60,952 nt of DNA from Bacillota bacterium (GTDB lineage: Bacteria > Bacillota > Clostridia > Christensenellales > CAG-138). The first letter of the stretch is position 1; the number at the start of each line of letters is the position of its first letter. Below are positions 19,089 to 26,537 of this stretch, piece by piece. The DNA lies in the NCBI GenBank assembly GCA_023409435.1, contig JAEYHP010000159.1, positions 1-60,952 on the forward strand, read 5' to 3'. A model generated the notes under the pieces. The model was given only the letters and a program-made list of their open reading frames with translations. It made no database searches and was not told the origin of the DNA. Made by a program: the position numbers and the translations under genes.

Positions 19089-20014
19089 ACGAGCTTTATT
19101 CCTGCAAGGGGCTTGCCGCGCAGGTATGCTTTCGCTTCCATACGCTTTCCGCCCGCGGCCTGGAGTTCCAGTATCTCCAACATGCCGTCCGCACAGGGAA
19201 CGAACATCCCGCGTTTTTCATCGCCATACAGCAAGCCGGGTTCCCCCTGTGCTTTTTCGTCCCTCATGCGGGTACGCCATATCTTGAGCGTGTCCATTCC
19301 GCCTTCCATATATGCGTATGCACCCGGCCACGGGTTTACGCCACGCACGCGGTCATGTATGCATTTGGCAGATAAAGAAAAATCCAACTTGCCGTCTTCT
19401 TTTTTGAGCATGCGGCATTTGGTGGCCTTTTCCTCCTCCTGCGGGATGCGGGTCAGCGTTCCGCCTACAAGCTTATCTATGGTTTCCTTAAGCACCCCGG
19501 CGCCCAGCTCCGCCATGCGGACATACAATTCCCCAGCCGTTTCGTCGGGCAAAATCGGAAGCTCGCGGGTAAGCAGAATATCGCCGGTATCCAGGCCCAC
19601 GTCGGTGAGCATGGTGGTGATGCCCGTGACCGCCTCGCCGTTTATCACCGCCCACTGGATGGGCGCCGCCCCTCGGTACTTAGGCAAAAGAGAGCCGTGC
19701 ACGTTGATGCAGCCGTATTGGGGAACGCTCAAATTTTCCGCACTCAAAATCTGCCCGAACGCCGCCGTCACCATAAGGTCCGGCCCGAACGCGCAAAGCG
19801 GCTCCAACCCCTCCGCGTCCCGCATACGCTTAGGCTGATACACAGGGATGCCAAATTTTTGCGCAAGCGTTTTGACCGGCGGCGGAGTAAGCATGGCGTG
19901 CCTGCCCTGCGGCTTGTCCGGTTGGGTGAACACGCAAAGCGTATGCCCTGCGTCTATGAGCATTTGAAGCGACGGGAGCGCAAACTCCGGCGTCCCCAAA
20001 AAGGCGATCTGCAT
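19085..20014 (-). CDS. fmt: Methionyl-tRNA formyltransferase
   Basis: Fmt formylates initiator Met-tRNA using 10-formyl-tetrahydrofolate. The N-terminal MQIAFLGTPEFALPSL, the catalytic segment NVHGSLLPKYRGAAPIQWA (Asn, His) with the later conserved DTGDIL, and a C-terminal OB-like domain with NPWPGAY are all present. The 309-aa length is typical. The gene shares 1 bp with the def stop and overlaps rsmB by 4 bp. Pairing with def reflects the formylation/deformylation cycle of bacterial translation start. Confidence 0.96.
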   Translation of the reverse strand: MQIAFLGTPEFALPSLQMLIDAGHTLCVFTQPDKPQGRHAMLTPPPVKTLAQKFGIPVYQPKRMRDAEGLEPLCAFGPDLMVTAAFGQILSAENLSVPQYGCINVHGSLLPKYRGAAPIQWAVINGEAVTGITTMLTDVGLDTGDILLTRELPILPDETAGELYVRMAELGAGVLKETIDKLVGGTLTRIPQEEEKATKCRMLKKEDGKLDFSLSAKCIHDRVRGVNPWPGAYAYMEGGMDTLKIWRTRMRDEKAQGEPGLLYGDEKRGMFVPCADGMLEILELQAAGGKRMEAKAYLRGKPLAGIKLV

Positions 20015-20538
20015 CAGATTCTTTCCTCCGGCGCGGGTTCATCGGATGCATCCTCATCCGGCCCGTCGTACTCTTCTTCCTCGCTGTATCCTTCCGGCGG
20101 CTCGGTGACCAAATCCAGATATATCTTGCCGTCCAAGTGGTCCGTTTCATGCAGAATGGCGCGGGCAAATAGGCCGGTCGCGTCATATTCCACCCATTCC
20201 CCGTTGCGGTTCTGGGCGCGCGCGATCACATGGCTGGGGCGCACCACATAGCCGGACCTGCCGGGGAAAGAAAGGCAGCCTTCCATGCAGCCCACCTCGC
20301 CCTCAGTAAACAGGATTTCGGGATTGATCATTTCCACGGGTCCATCCCCGCAGTCTATCACCACGATGCGCCGCAATATCCCCACCTGGCAGGCGGCAAG
20401 GCCTACGCCCTCGGCATCGTACATGGTTTCGAGCATATCGTCAAGCAGCGTGTGGATGCGCTTGTCTATGCGCTCCACCGGCCTGCAACCCTTATATAAT
20501 GCGGGGTCCTTATCCTGCAATATCTTTCTCAATGCCAT
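20014..20538 (-). CDS. def: Peptide deformylase with an acidic C-terminal tail
   Basis: The enzyme removes the formyl group from the N-terminus of new proteins using an Fe2+/Zn2+ metallohydrolase site. The three motifs are GVGLAACQ (about 44–51; the usual Pro is Cys, which the motif allows), EGCLS (metal ligand Cys 88) and HETDH (His 130, Glu 131, His 134). After the catalytic domain, residues 147–174 are a strongly acidic tail with seven Glu or Asp in one short stretch, not needed for the fold. I start at ATG 20538 because GAGGAGAAGG lies just upstream; an in-frame ATG at 20574 would only add a poorly conserved leader. Confidence 0.94.
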   Translation of the reverse strand: MALRKILQDKDPALYKGCRPVERIDKRIHTLLDDMLETMYDAEGVGLAACQVGILRRIVVIDCGDGPVEMINPEILFTEGEVGCMEGCLSFPGRSGYVVRPSHVIARAQNRNGEWVEYDATGLFARAILHETDHLDGKIYLDLVTEPPEGYSEEEEYDGPDEDASDEPAPEERI

Positions 20539-20605
20539 ACGTACCTTCTCCTCTTTAGGTGCTTCCCGCTTCACTCTAAGCGCTTTTGCACTGCTCTATC
20601 ATTTT

Positions 20606-20633
20606 ATTATAATACGCATACGCGACATAGGAA
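20606..20633 (-). promoter_or_regulatory. Candidate internal promoter before def
   Basis: In the 151-nt gap between priA and def, the minus strand carries TATAAT (20606–20611) with TTCCTA 16 nt upstream. The -10 is perfect and the -35 weak. It could let def–fmt–rsmB–rlmN be expressed apart from the upstream genes. Confidence 0.4.
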
Positions 20634-20689
20634 CAGTCTTTCTTATCGCGTTGTCGGAATTTCACAAAAATGTTCGATTGTCCAAGGTT

Positions 20690-22945
20690 TTAGAACAGAT
20701 CGCCCGGATTGATTTCAAGCGAAGCGAACCGTTCTCCCCGATGCGCCGAGGTGTATTCGTAAATCGCCTTCAATGCCGCGGCCGTGCGCGGCGTGCGCAG
20801 GAGCTTTACCAATATGGCGAAGCGGTACACGCCCTGCTTTTTATAGATCGGCGCGGGCGCGGCGCTTAAAAACAGAAGTTCCTCTTCATGGCCGCTCAAT
20901 GCTTCCTTTACGGTCTCCTCCAGCCCTTTCGCGTAGCGGACGCCGTCCTGTTTTAAAGCGTCCTCCTCGAGGCCTGTAAATAGCGCGCGCACAAACAGCG
21001 AAAACGGCGGGAACAACGCGGCCTTGCGCTGCGCGAGCTCGTAGGTGAAAAAGCCCTTGTAATCGTGCGTGCGCGCAAACGCGATGCTGGGGTGCCCCGG
21101 CGAATAGGTCTGTATGATGACCCGTCCCGGCGAAAGATCCCGCCCTGCGCGCCCGGCCACCTGGGTGAGGAGCTGGAATGTGCGCTCGGCGCTTCGGTAA
21201 TCCGGCAGATAAAGCGACGAATCCGCCGCCACCACGCCAACCAGCGTGACATCCGGGAAATCCAAGCCTTTTGCCACCATCTGGGTGCCTATGAGTACCT
21301 GCGCCTCCCCCCGTGCGAAGGAGGAAAGCAAGGTTTCGTGGGCGTCCTTTGTACGCGTGCTGTCCAGATCCATGCGCAGCGCCTTGACACCTGGGAAAAG
21401 CTCCCTTAACTGCTCCTCTACCTGTTGGGTACCCACACCGAAGTATTTGATAAAAGGCTGGCCGCAGCTGGGGCAGGTAGTGGGAACCGCCTCCGTGTGC
21501 CCGCAGTAGTGGCATTTGACGCATTCTTCCGTACGGTGGTACGTCATGGAGATATCGCAGTCGCTGCACTGGAACACATACCCGCAGGCGCGGCAGGAAA
21601 CGAATGTGGAATACCCCCTGCGGTTGATAAATAAGATCGCCTGCTTTTTCGCCCGCAGGCATTCATTCAGGGCATTGAACAGCGCCCCGCTGAATATGCC
21701 GGTGTTGCCGCGCAAAAACTCCTGCCGCATGTCCACGATTTTGATTTCCGGCATGGGGCGCTTCTGTACGCGCTCAGTCAGCTCTATGAGCGTATAGACC
21801 CCCGTTTTCGCCCGGTAATAGCTTTGTACGGAGGGCGTGGCGCTGCCCAAAATGAGAGGCGCTTTCGCCATGGAAGCGCGTTTTCTTGCGACCTCCACCG
21901 CCTGGTAACGCGGCGAAAGTTCACTCTGGTAGGTGGGTTCGTGCTCTTCATCCACAATCAGGAGCCCCAGGTTTTCAAAGGGTGCAAATACCGCGCTCCT
22001 GGCCCCCACCGCCACCTGCACCATGCCAAGGCGGATGCGCCGCCACTCGTCAAAGCGCTCCCCCGCGGAGAGCCTGCTGTGCAGCACCGCCACATTGTCC
22101 CCGAAACGGGCGCGAAACAGCCCCATGGTCTGCGGGGTAAGCGCGATTTCCGGCACCAGCAGTATGGCCTGTTTCCCTTCCGCGATACACCGGCTGATGC
22201 AGTGCATGTAGACTTCCGTCTTGCCGCTGCCCGTAACGCCGTGCAATAAATAGACCCCATCCCCCTGCCGCATGCCAATGCTCACGGCCTCCACGGCCTT
22301 ATTCTGTTCGGCGGTCAGCGTGACGGGAGCGGAGCCCCGGCTTTTTACAGCCGGGCGGCGGAACGTAACACAGTTTTCTTCCGCGACGAGGCCTTTTTTG
22401 ATGAGCGAAGACACCGCCCCCTCCGCGCCGGGCAGGAAGGCCACGATATCTTTGACCGACATCGGCGCGCCGGTTTTAATCAGTAATTCAAACACTTCAG
22501 ACTGGCGCGGCGCTTTGGGCGTGCCGTCCTTTTTGAGCAAAGAAGCGCGGGCAGCCTCAATATCGAGATGTTCCGCAACCTGTATGGTACGCACCGTCTT
22601 TTCGCTTATTCTCCCGCCGCGCAGCTGCGCAGGGATCATCAGCCGCAGTGCGTCCACCAGCACGCAGTGGTAATTCTGCTGTATCCAGCGTGCCAGTTCC
22701 AACTGTTCCTCCGTGAATATCGGGTAAGGCTCCAATATGCGCGATACCGGCTTGATGCGCCCGGCAATATCCTCGGGCGCTTCTTCCATAAAGCCCAGAG
22801 TAAACCCTTCTATGGGTTTGTTGCTCCGGCCAAACGGCACAAGCACATGCTGGCCCAGCTTTAACACCATATCTTCGGGTACGGCGTACGTAAAAAGGCG
22901 GTCCACCTCCGAATGCGCGATATCTACGATAACCTGCGCATACAT
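20690..22945 (-). CDS. priA: Primosomal protein N' (PriA helicase)
   Basis: PriA is a 3'→5' superfamily 2 helicase that restarts stalled replication forks by loading the primosome. An N-terminal DNA-binding domain (MYAQVIVDIAHSEVDRLF) is followed by Walker A GVTGSGKTEV and VDEEHE. The zinc-binding cysteine cluster reads CRACGYVFQCSDCD and later CHYCGHTEAVPTTCPSCG. The helicase C-terminal motifs follow (IGTQMVAKGLDFPDV, QVAGRAGR). The start at ATG 22945 has GGAGGTG upstream and gives 751 aa, a usual length. It lies 62 nt after coaBC. Confidence 0.95.
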   Translation of the reverse strand: MYAQVIVDIAHSEVDRLFTYAVPEDMVLKLGQHVLVPFGRSNKPIEGFTLGFMEEAPEDIAGRIKPVSRILEPYPIFTEEQLELARWIQQNYHCVLVDALRLMIPAQLRGGRISEKTVRTIQVAEHLDIEAARASLLKKDGTPKAPRQSEVFELLIKTGAPMSVKDIVAFLPGAEGAVSSLIKKGLVAEENCVTFRRPAVKSRGSAPVTLTAEQNKAVEAVSIGMRQGDGVYLLHGVTGSGKTEVYMHCISRCIAEGKQAILLVPEIALTPQTMGLFRARFGDNVAVLHSRLSAGERFDEWRRIRLGMVQVAVGARSAVFAPFENLGLLIVDEEHEPTYQSELSPRYQAVEVARKRASMAKAPLILGSATPSVQSYYRAKTGVYTLIELTERVQKRPMPEIKIVDMRQEFLRGNTGIFSGALFNALNECLRAKKQAILFINRRGYSTFVSCRACGYVFQCSDCDISMTYHRTEECVKCHYCGHTEAVPTTCPSCGQPFIKYFGVGTQQVEEQLRELFPGVKALRMDLDSTRTKDAHETLLSSFARGEAQVLIGTQMVAKGLDFPDVTLVGVVAADSSLYLPDYRSAERTFQLLTQVAGRAGRDLSPGRVIIQTYSPGHPSIAFARTHDYKGFFTYELAQRKAALFPPFSLFVRALFTGLEEDALKQDGVRYAKGLEETVKEALSGHEEELLFLSAAPAPIYKKQGVYRFAILVKLLRTPRTAAALKAIYEYTSAHRGERFASLEINPGDLF

Positions 22946-23007
22946 GTGACCACCTCCAAATCGCAAAAGAGGCTCCGGATGCCGGGCCCCCACCCTTTAT
23001 CGATGTG

Positions 23008-24216
23008 TTATCCTTCCCGCCGGCCTGCCAGCGTGTCCTGCAGCGTATCGAGAAGCCAATCCGCCAGCGCGGATTTTTGCATGAGTCCGCTTTCCCGCTT
23101 TCCACCATCCGCGGAGTAAAGCGTTATGGCGTTGGTATCCACCGCAAAGCCCGCATCCTTTTTACTCACGTCGTTCGCGGCGATAAAATCGAGCTTCTTT
23201 CTTGCAAGTTTGTCCTTCGCGTTGCGCTCCAGGTCCTGCGTCTCCGCGGCGAAGCCCATGATAATTTGATGGGACTTCATTGGACTGATATGCGCCAGAA
23301 TATCGGCGGTGGGCGCAAGTGAAAGTGTCAACCCCTCGCCGTGTTTTTTGATTTTATGCTCGGCAACCTCGGGTACGGTAAAATCCGCGGGAGCCGCAGC
23401 CATGATAAGCGCGTCGCATTGCGGGAAGGTTTTCTCCACCGCTTGCAAAAGCTCCCTGCTTGACGTAATATCCACCCGGTTGACGCCCGCGGGCGTGCAC
23501 AATGCGACAGGCCCTGCGATGAGCGTAACGCTGGCCCCGCGCTTTGCCGCCGCTTCCGCTATGGCAAAGCCCATTTTGCCGCTGCTGCGGTTGGACAAAA
23601 AGCGCACGGGGTCGATGGCTTCCCGCGTCGGCCCGGCGGTAACCAGAATTCGCCTGCCCGCAAGATCGTTTTTCTTATTAAGCACTGCAAGCACCGCGTC
23701 AACGATTTCTTCTACCGGCGCAAGCTTGCCGCGGCCGACGTCCCCGCAGGCCAATAAACCCTCCGCAGGCTCGATAAACGCGCAGCCCCGCTCCCGCAGA
23801 AACTCCTTGTTCTGTACGGTAGCCGGATGCAGCAGCATGTTGGTGTTCATCGCGGGCGCAATGAGCACGGGGGCTGTGGTAGCGAGGTATGTGGTCAGCA
23901 AAAGATCGTCCGCAATTCCGTTTGCCGCCTTGCCGATAAAGTTTGCAGTCGCAGGGGCGACCAAAAACACGTCGGCAAGCTTTGCAAGCGCGATATGCTC
24001 AATCTCATACGGCGCTTCGCGCGTGAACTGGTCCGTATACACGGGCGCGCGGGACAAGGTTTCGAGCGTCAGCGGCGTGATAAAGTGCGCGCCGCCCTCC
24101 GTAAGGATAACGCGCACATCCACATCTTTTTTCGTGAGCATGCTCACGATTTCCGCAGCCTTGTACGCCGCGATGGAGCCGGTGACCCCCAGCACCACGG
24201 TGGGTTTTTTGTTCAT
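23008..24216 (-). CDS. coaBC: Bifunctional phosphopantothenoylcysteine decarboxylase/synthetase CoaBC
   Basis: CoaBC performs two steps of coenzyme A synthesis: joining cysteine to phosphopantothenate (CoaB) and decarboxylating the product (CoaC). The N-terminal flavoprotein domain has GVTGSIAAYK and the PAMNTNM substrate motif. The C-terminal CoaB domain starts near ILVTAGPTREAIDPVRFLSN and includes the AAPADFTVPE segment. The length of 402 aa is normal. Its ATG overlaps the rpoZ stop by 1 bp (TAATG). Confidence 0.95.
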   Translation of the reverse strand: MNKKPTVVLGVTGSIAAYKAAEIVSMLTKKDVDVRVILTEGGAHFITPLTLETLSRAPVYTDQFTREAPYEIEHIALAKLADVFLVAPATANFIGKAANGIADDLLLTTYLATTAPVLIAPAMNTNMLLHPATVQNKEFLRERGCAFIEPAEGLLACGDVGRGKLAPVEEIVDAVLAVLNKKNDLAGRRILVTAGPTREAIDPVRFLSNRSSGKMGFAIAEAAAKRGASVTLIAGPVALCTPAGVNRVDITSSRELLQAVEKTFPQCDALIMAAAPADFTVPEVAEHKIKKHGEGLTLSLAPTADILAHISPMKSHQIIMGFAAETQDLERNAKDKLARKKLDFIAANDVSKKDAGFAVDTNAITLYSADGGKRESGLMQKSALADWLLDTLQDTLAGRREG

Positions 24217-24419
24217 TACCGGAGCGTGTATTCTTCGGGGTACTCTATGGTGATACGGTCGTGATACAGATCCTCCACCGCGGCGGTCACCGGGTTTTTG
24301 TCGCCCAGCTTTTCGGGATCATTGAGGAGCTGGCGCGCGCGGCGCGCCACCGACATTACCAGCATATAGCGGCAGCCGACCTTGTCTACAAGCTCATTGA
24401 CACCGGGTTTGTTCATCAT
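24216..24419 (-). CDS. rpoZ: RNA polymerase omega subunit
   Basis: This small (67 aa) RNA polymerase assembly subunit matches the family at KVGCRYMLVMSVARRARQL, where the omega signature is normally '(R/S)Y.LV...AKRAR.L'. It lies between gmk (4-bp overlap) and coaBC (1-bp overlap), the standard gmk–rpoZ–coaBC order of Bacillota, which supports the call despite its short length. Confidence 0.93.
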   Translation of the reverse strand: MMNKPGVNELVDKVGCRYMLVMSVARRARQLLNDPEKLGDKNPVTAAVEDLYHDRITIEYPEEYTLR

Positions 24420-25045
24420 ACAGGGTCACATCCTTCCAATAGCAAACTGATCAGATCCTCACTGCGGGAAACGCGGCTTTTTTCCGCATGTATAATGGCT
24501 TCGAGCCCAATAGCGGACTGCTCCACCGTGCAGTTGATCACAACATAATCATAATAGGTGATGCATTGCATCTCCGAATAGGCGACGTCGGTGCGGCGAT
24601 CGATGGATTCCTCGTTTTCCGTACCCCGGCTGACTAGCCTGCGTTTTAATTCTTCCATGGATGGCGGAGCTAAAAACACCAACACCGCGTCGGAACAAAC
24701 TTCTTTTACACGGAGGCCCCCCTGGACGTCGATTTCGAGTATAACGTCATGCCCTAAGTCAAGCTGCTCCTGCACGTATTTCTTGGGCGTTCCGTAGGAG
24801 TGGGTGCCGAATACGCGCGTATACTCCAAAAACTCACCATCGCGCACCATACGCGAAAATTCCTCTTTGGACCTGAAAAAATAGTCCCTGCCGTCCTGCT
24901 CCCCTTCCCGCTTGGGGCGGGTGGTGACCGATATCGAAAGCGTCATATTTGGGTTGCTCTCCAAGAGCTTTTGGCACACGGTGCCTTTCCCCACGCCCGA
25001 CGGTCCCGAAAGGACCACGAGCAACCCCTGACGTCCATCCCTCAT
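24416..25045 (-). CDS. gmk: Guanylate kinase
   Basis: Gmk phosphorylates GMP to GDP with ATP. The P-loop SGPSGVGKGT is at about 13–22. The GMP-binding segment SVTTRPKREGEQDGRDYFF and the later DVQGG are intact. The length of 209 aa is typical. It follows remA by 40 nt and overlaps rpoZ by 4 bp, as in many Bacillota. Confidence 0.96.
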   Translation of the reverse strand: MRDGRQGLLVVLSGPSGVGKGTVCQKLLESNPNMTLSISVTTRPKREGEQDGRDYFFRSKEEFSRMVRDGEFLEYTRVFGTHSYGTPKKYVQEQLDLGHDVILEIDVQGGLRVKEVCSDAVLVFLAPPSMEELKRRLVSRGTENEESIDRRTDVAYSEMQCITYYDYVVINCTVEQSAIGLEAIIHAEKSRVSRSEDLISLLLEGCDPV

Positions 25046-25085
25046 ACTGTGTTATCCTCCTACGGCCGCGTGCAAAAGGCGGCGT

Positions 25086-25349
25086 CTATTCCCCAATATC
25101 TGCGGTATCCTTGGCGTCCAGCCTGTGCGCCACGGTTTCAGGCTGCACGGCGGAAAGTACGACATGCCCGCTGTCCATCATGATAACGGCGCGGGTACGC
25201 CGCCCATATGTCGCGTCGATCAGGCGGCCGCGCTCGCGCGCTTCCTGCACGATGCGCTTGATGGGGGCCGAATCCGGGCTGACGATAGCGAGCAGCCGGT
25301 TGGCGGAAACGATGTTGCCAAATCCAATGTTAATCAGCTTGATTGCCAT
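25086..25349 (-). CDS. remA: Extracellular matrix regulator RemA (DUF370)
   Basis: RemA is a small (87 aa) DNA-binding regulator known in Bacillus for matrix and osmoprotection genes. The signature MAIKLINIGFGNIVSANRLL and DATYGRRTRAVI is present. GGAGGACAGG precedes the ATG. It lies 18 nt after yicC and upstream of gmk, the conserved yicC–remA–gmk–rpoZ order. The last ~15 residues are less conserved. Confidence 0.94.
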   Translation of the reverse strand: MAIKLINIGFGNIVSANRLLAIVSPDSAPIKRIVQEARERGRLIDATYGRRTRAVIMMDSGHVVLSAVQPETVAHRLDAKDTADIGE

Positions 25350-25367
25350 GCCTGTCCTCCAGCGGGA

Positions 25368-26246
25368 TTATTCTATGTTCTGTACCTGTTCGCGGATTTT
25401 TTCGATCTCACCCTTGCCGTTGATGACGGCGTTGGTTAAGGTGGCGTCGTTTGCCTTGGAGCCTACAGTGTTGAATTCCCGGTTCATTTCCTGCACGATA
25501 AAATCGAGCTTCCTGCCCGAAGGCTCATTGGAAGAAAGCGACGCAAGCATCTGCGACACATGGCTTTTGAGCCGGACGATCTCTTCATCTATGCTTGCGC
25601 GGTCCGGAAACAGGGCGACTTCGGTAGCAAGACGCGCGCGGTCCACCTCGACCGCACCCAACAGCGCTGTTATGCGTTCCTCTAATTTGGCTCGGTATTC
25701 CTCCACCACAAGCGGCGCACGCTGTTCAATCTCTTTGGCGAGCTGCAGTACGGTTTCTGTGCGCTGCACAAGATCCTTTTGCAGGCGTTCGCCTTCTACC
25801 CGGCGCATGGCCTTCAACTCCTGCACGGCAAGCGCCGTCGCCTCACGGGCAAGATTAGCCACGGCCTCCCGGTCTTCCTCTGCCTCCAATATGGTAGTCA
25901 CATCGGGCAGGCGCAGGGCGTTTGATAGCGTCAGGTCATCCGCAAGCCCAAGATGCTCCGCCGTCTGGCGGGAAGCGGTGAGGTAGACCGAAAGCAGTGC
26001 TTCATCCACCGTAACCGTGCGGGCGTCTGAACGCTGGTTGTTGTAGCTCACATAGACGTCCACATGCCCGCGGCTAAGCGTTGCGGAAAGTTCATTGCGG
26101 AATATATCCTCTAAGAAACCAAGATGCCGGGGAAGGCGCATGCCGATATCCAAGTACCGATGGTTGACGGACTTTAGTTCCACCGTCATTTCCCGCCCAT
26201 CGCGGGCAACTTTGCCACGCCCGTAGCCTGTCATGCTGCTGATCAA
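25368..26246 (-). CDS. YicC/YloC-type endoribonuclease family protein
   Basis: Members of this family are RNA-cleaving enzymes in E. coli and Bacillus. The N-terminus ISSMTGYGRG and the LKSVNHRYLDIGMRLPR and RGHVDVYV segments are standard, as is the C-terminal GRKLDFIVQEMNREFNT. I choose the TTG at 26246 as start: AAAAGGGGGAA lies about 10 nt upstream and the protein then begins like its relatives. ATG 26276 and ATG 26234 fit less well. It heads the gene train behind the promoter at 26279–26308. Confidence 0.9.
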   Translation of the reverse strand: MISSMTGYGRGKVARDGREMTVELKSVNHRYLDIGMRLPRHLGFLEDIFRNELSATLSRGHVDVYVSYNNQRSDARTVTVDEALLSVYLTASRQTAEHLGLADDLTLSNALRLPDVTTILEAEEDREAVANLAREATALAVQELKAMRRVEGERLQKDLVQRTETVLQLAKEIEQRAPLVVEEYRAKLEERITALLGAVEVDRARLATEVALFPDRASIDEEIVRLKSHVSQMLASLSSNEPSGRKLDFIVQEMNREFNTVGSKANDATLTNAVINGKGEIEKIREQVQNIE

Positions 26247-26278
26247 GCGCGCTTTCCCCCTTTTTGCATACTGCAATT

Positions 26279-26308
26279 ATTATAACACACGAAAAAGAGC
26301 TTTGTCGA
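26279..26308 (-). promoter_or_regulatory. Promoter of the yicC–remA–gmk gene train
   Basis: On the minus strand, TCGACA (26303–26308) and a perfect TATAAT (26279–26284) are separated by 18 nt and lie about 30 nt before the yicC start. This looks like the main sigma-A promoter for the long downstream train. Confidence 0.65.
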
Positions 26309-26389
26309 AGGTTTCGCCATTGACACAAAAATAACTTGGCAAGAAACTGATCCCGCCTTGTCTTTTCTTTTGCCTTATATGTTTTTCGG

Positions 26390-26537
26390 CCCCCTTTGGG
26401 GGTGTGGGGGATCGCAATCCCTCCACGGTTCAATCAAATCTGACGACATGCGCGTCAGATTTGCGGAGAAAAGTGCGTAGAAGCACTTTTAACCTGCAGA
26501 AAACCCGCTGATAAAGTCCACAGGGCTTTATCAGCGG
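26390..26537. repeat. Array of four hairpins downstream of ligA
   Basis: Four separate dyads follow one another: CCCCC/GGGGG at 26390–26402; CAAATCTGACG/CGTCAGATTTG at 26435–26463; AAAAGTGC/GCACTTTT at 26469–26490; CCGCTGATAAAG/CTTTATCAGCGG at 26505–26537. Each differs in sequence, so they are not copies of one unit. The CCCC-rich portion resembles parts of the arrays at 33.3 and 52.3 kb. Confidence 0.7.
26505..26537 (-). terminator. Terminator overlapping the end of ligA
   Basis: A 12-bp perfect stem (CCGCTGATAAAG/CTTTATCAGCGG, 9-nt loop) includes the ligA stop codon and is followed on the minus strand by GGTTTTCTG. The short T-run makes it a moderate intrinsic terminator. Confidence 0.55.

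Noticed and set aside
26092..26433. A 113-codon minus-strand frame between ligA and yicC
   Set aside because: It crosses the promoter and the yicC start; its protein-like look comes from repeat sequence.
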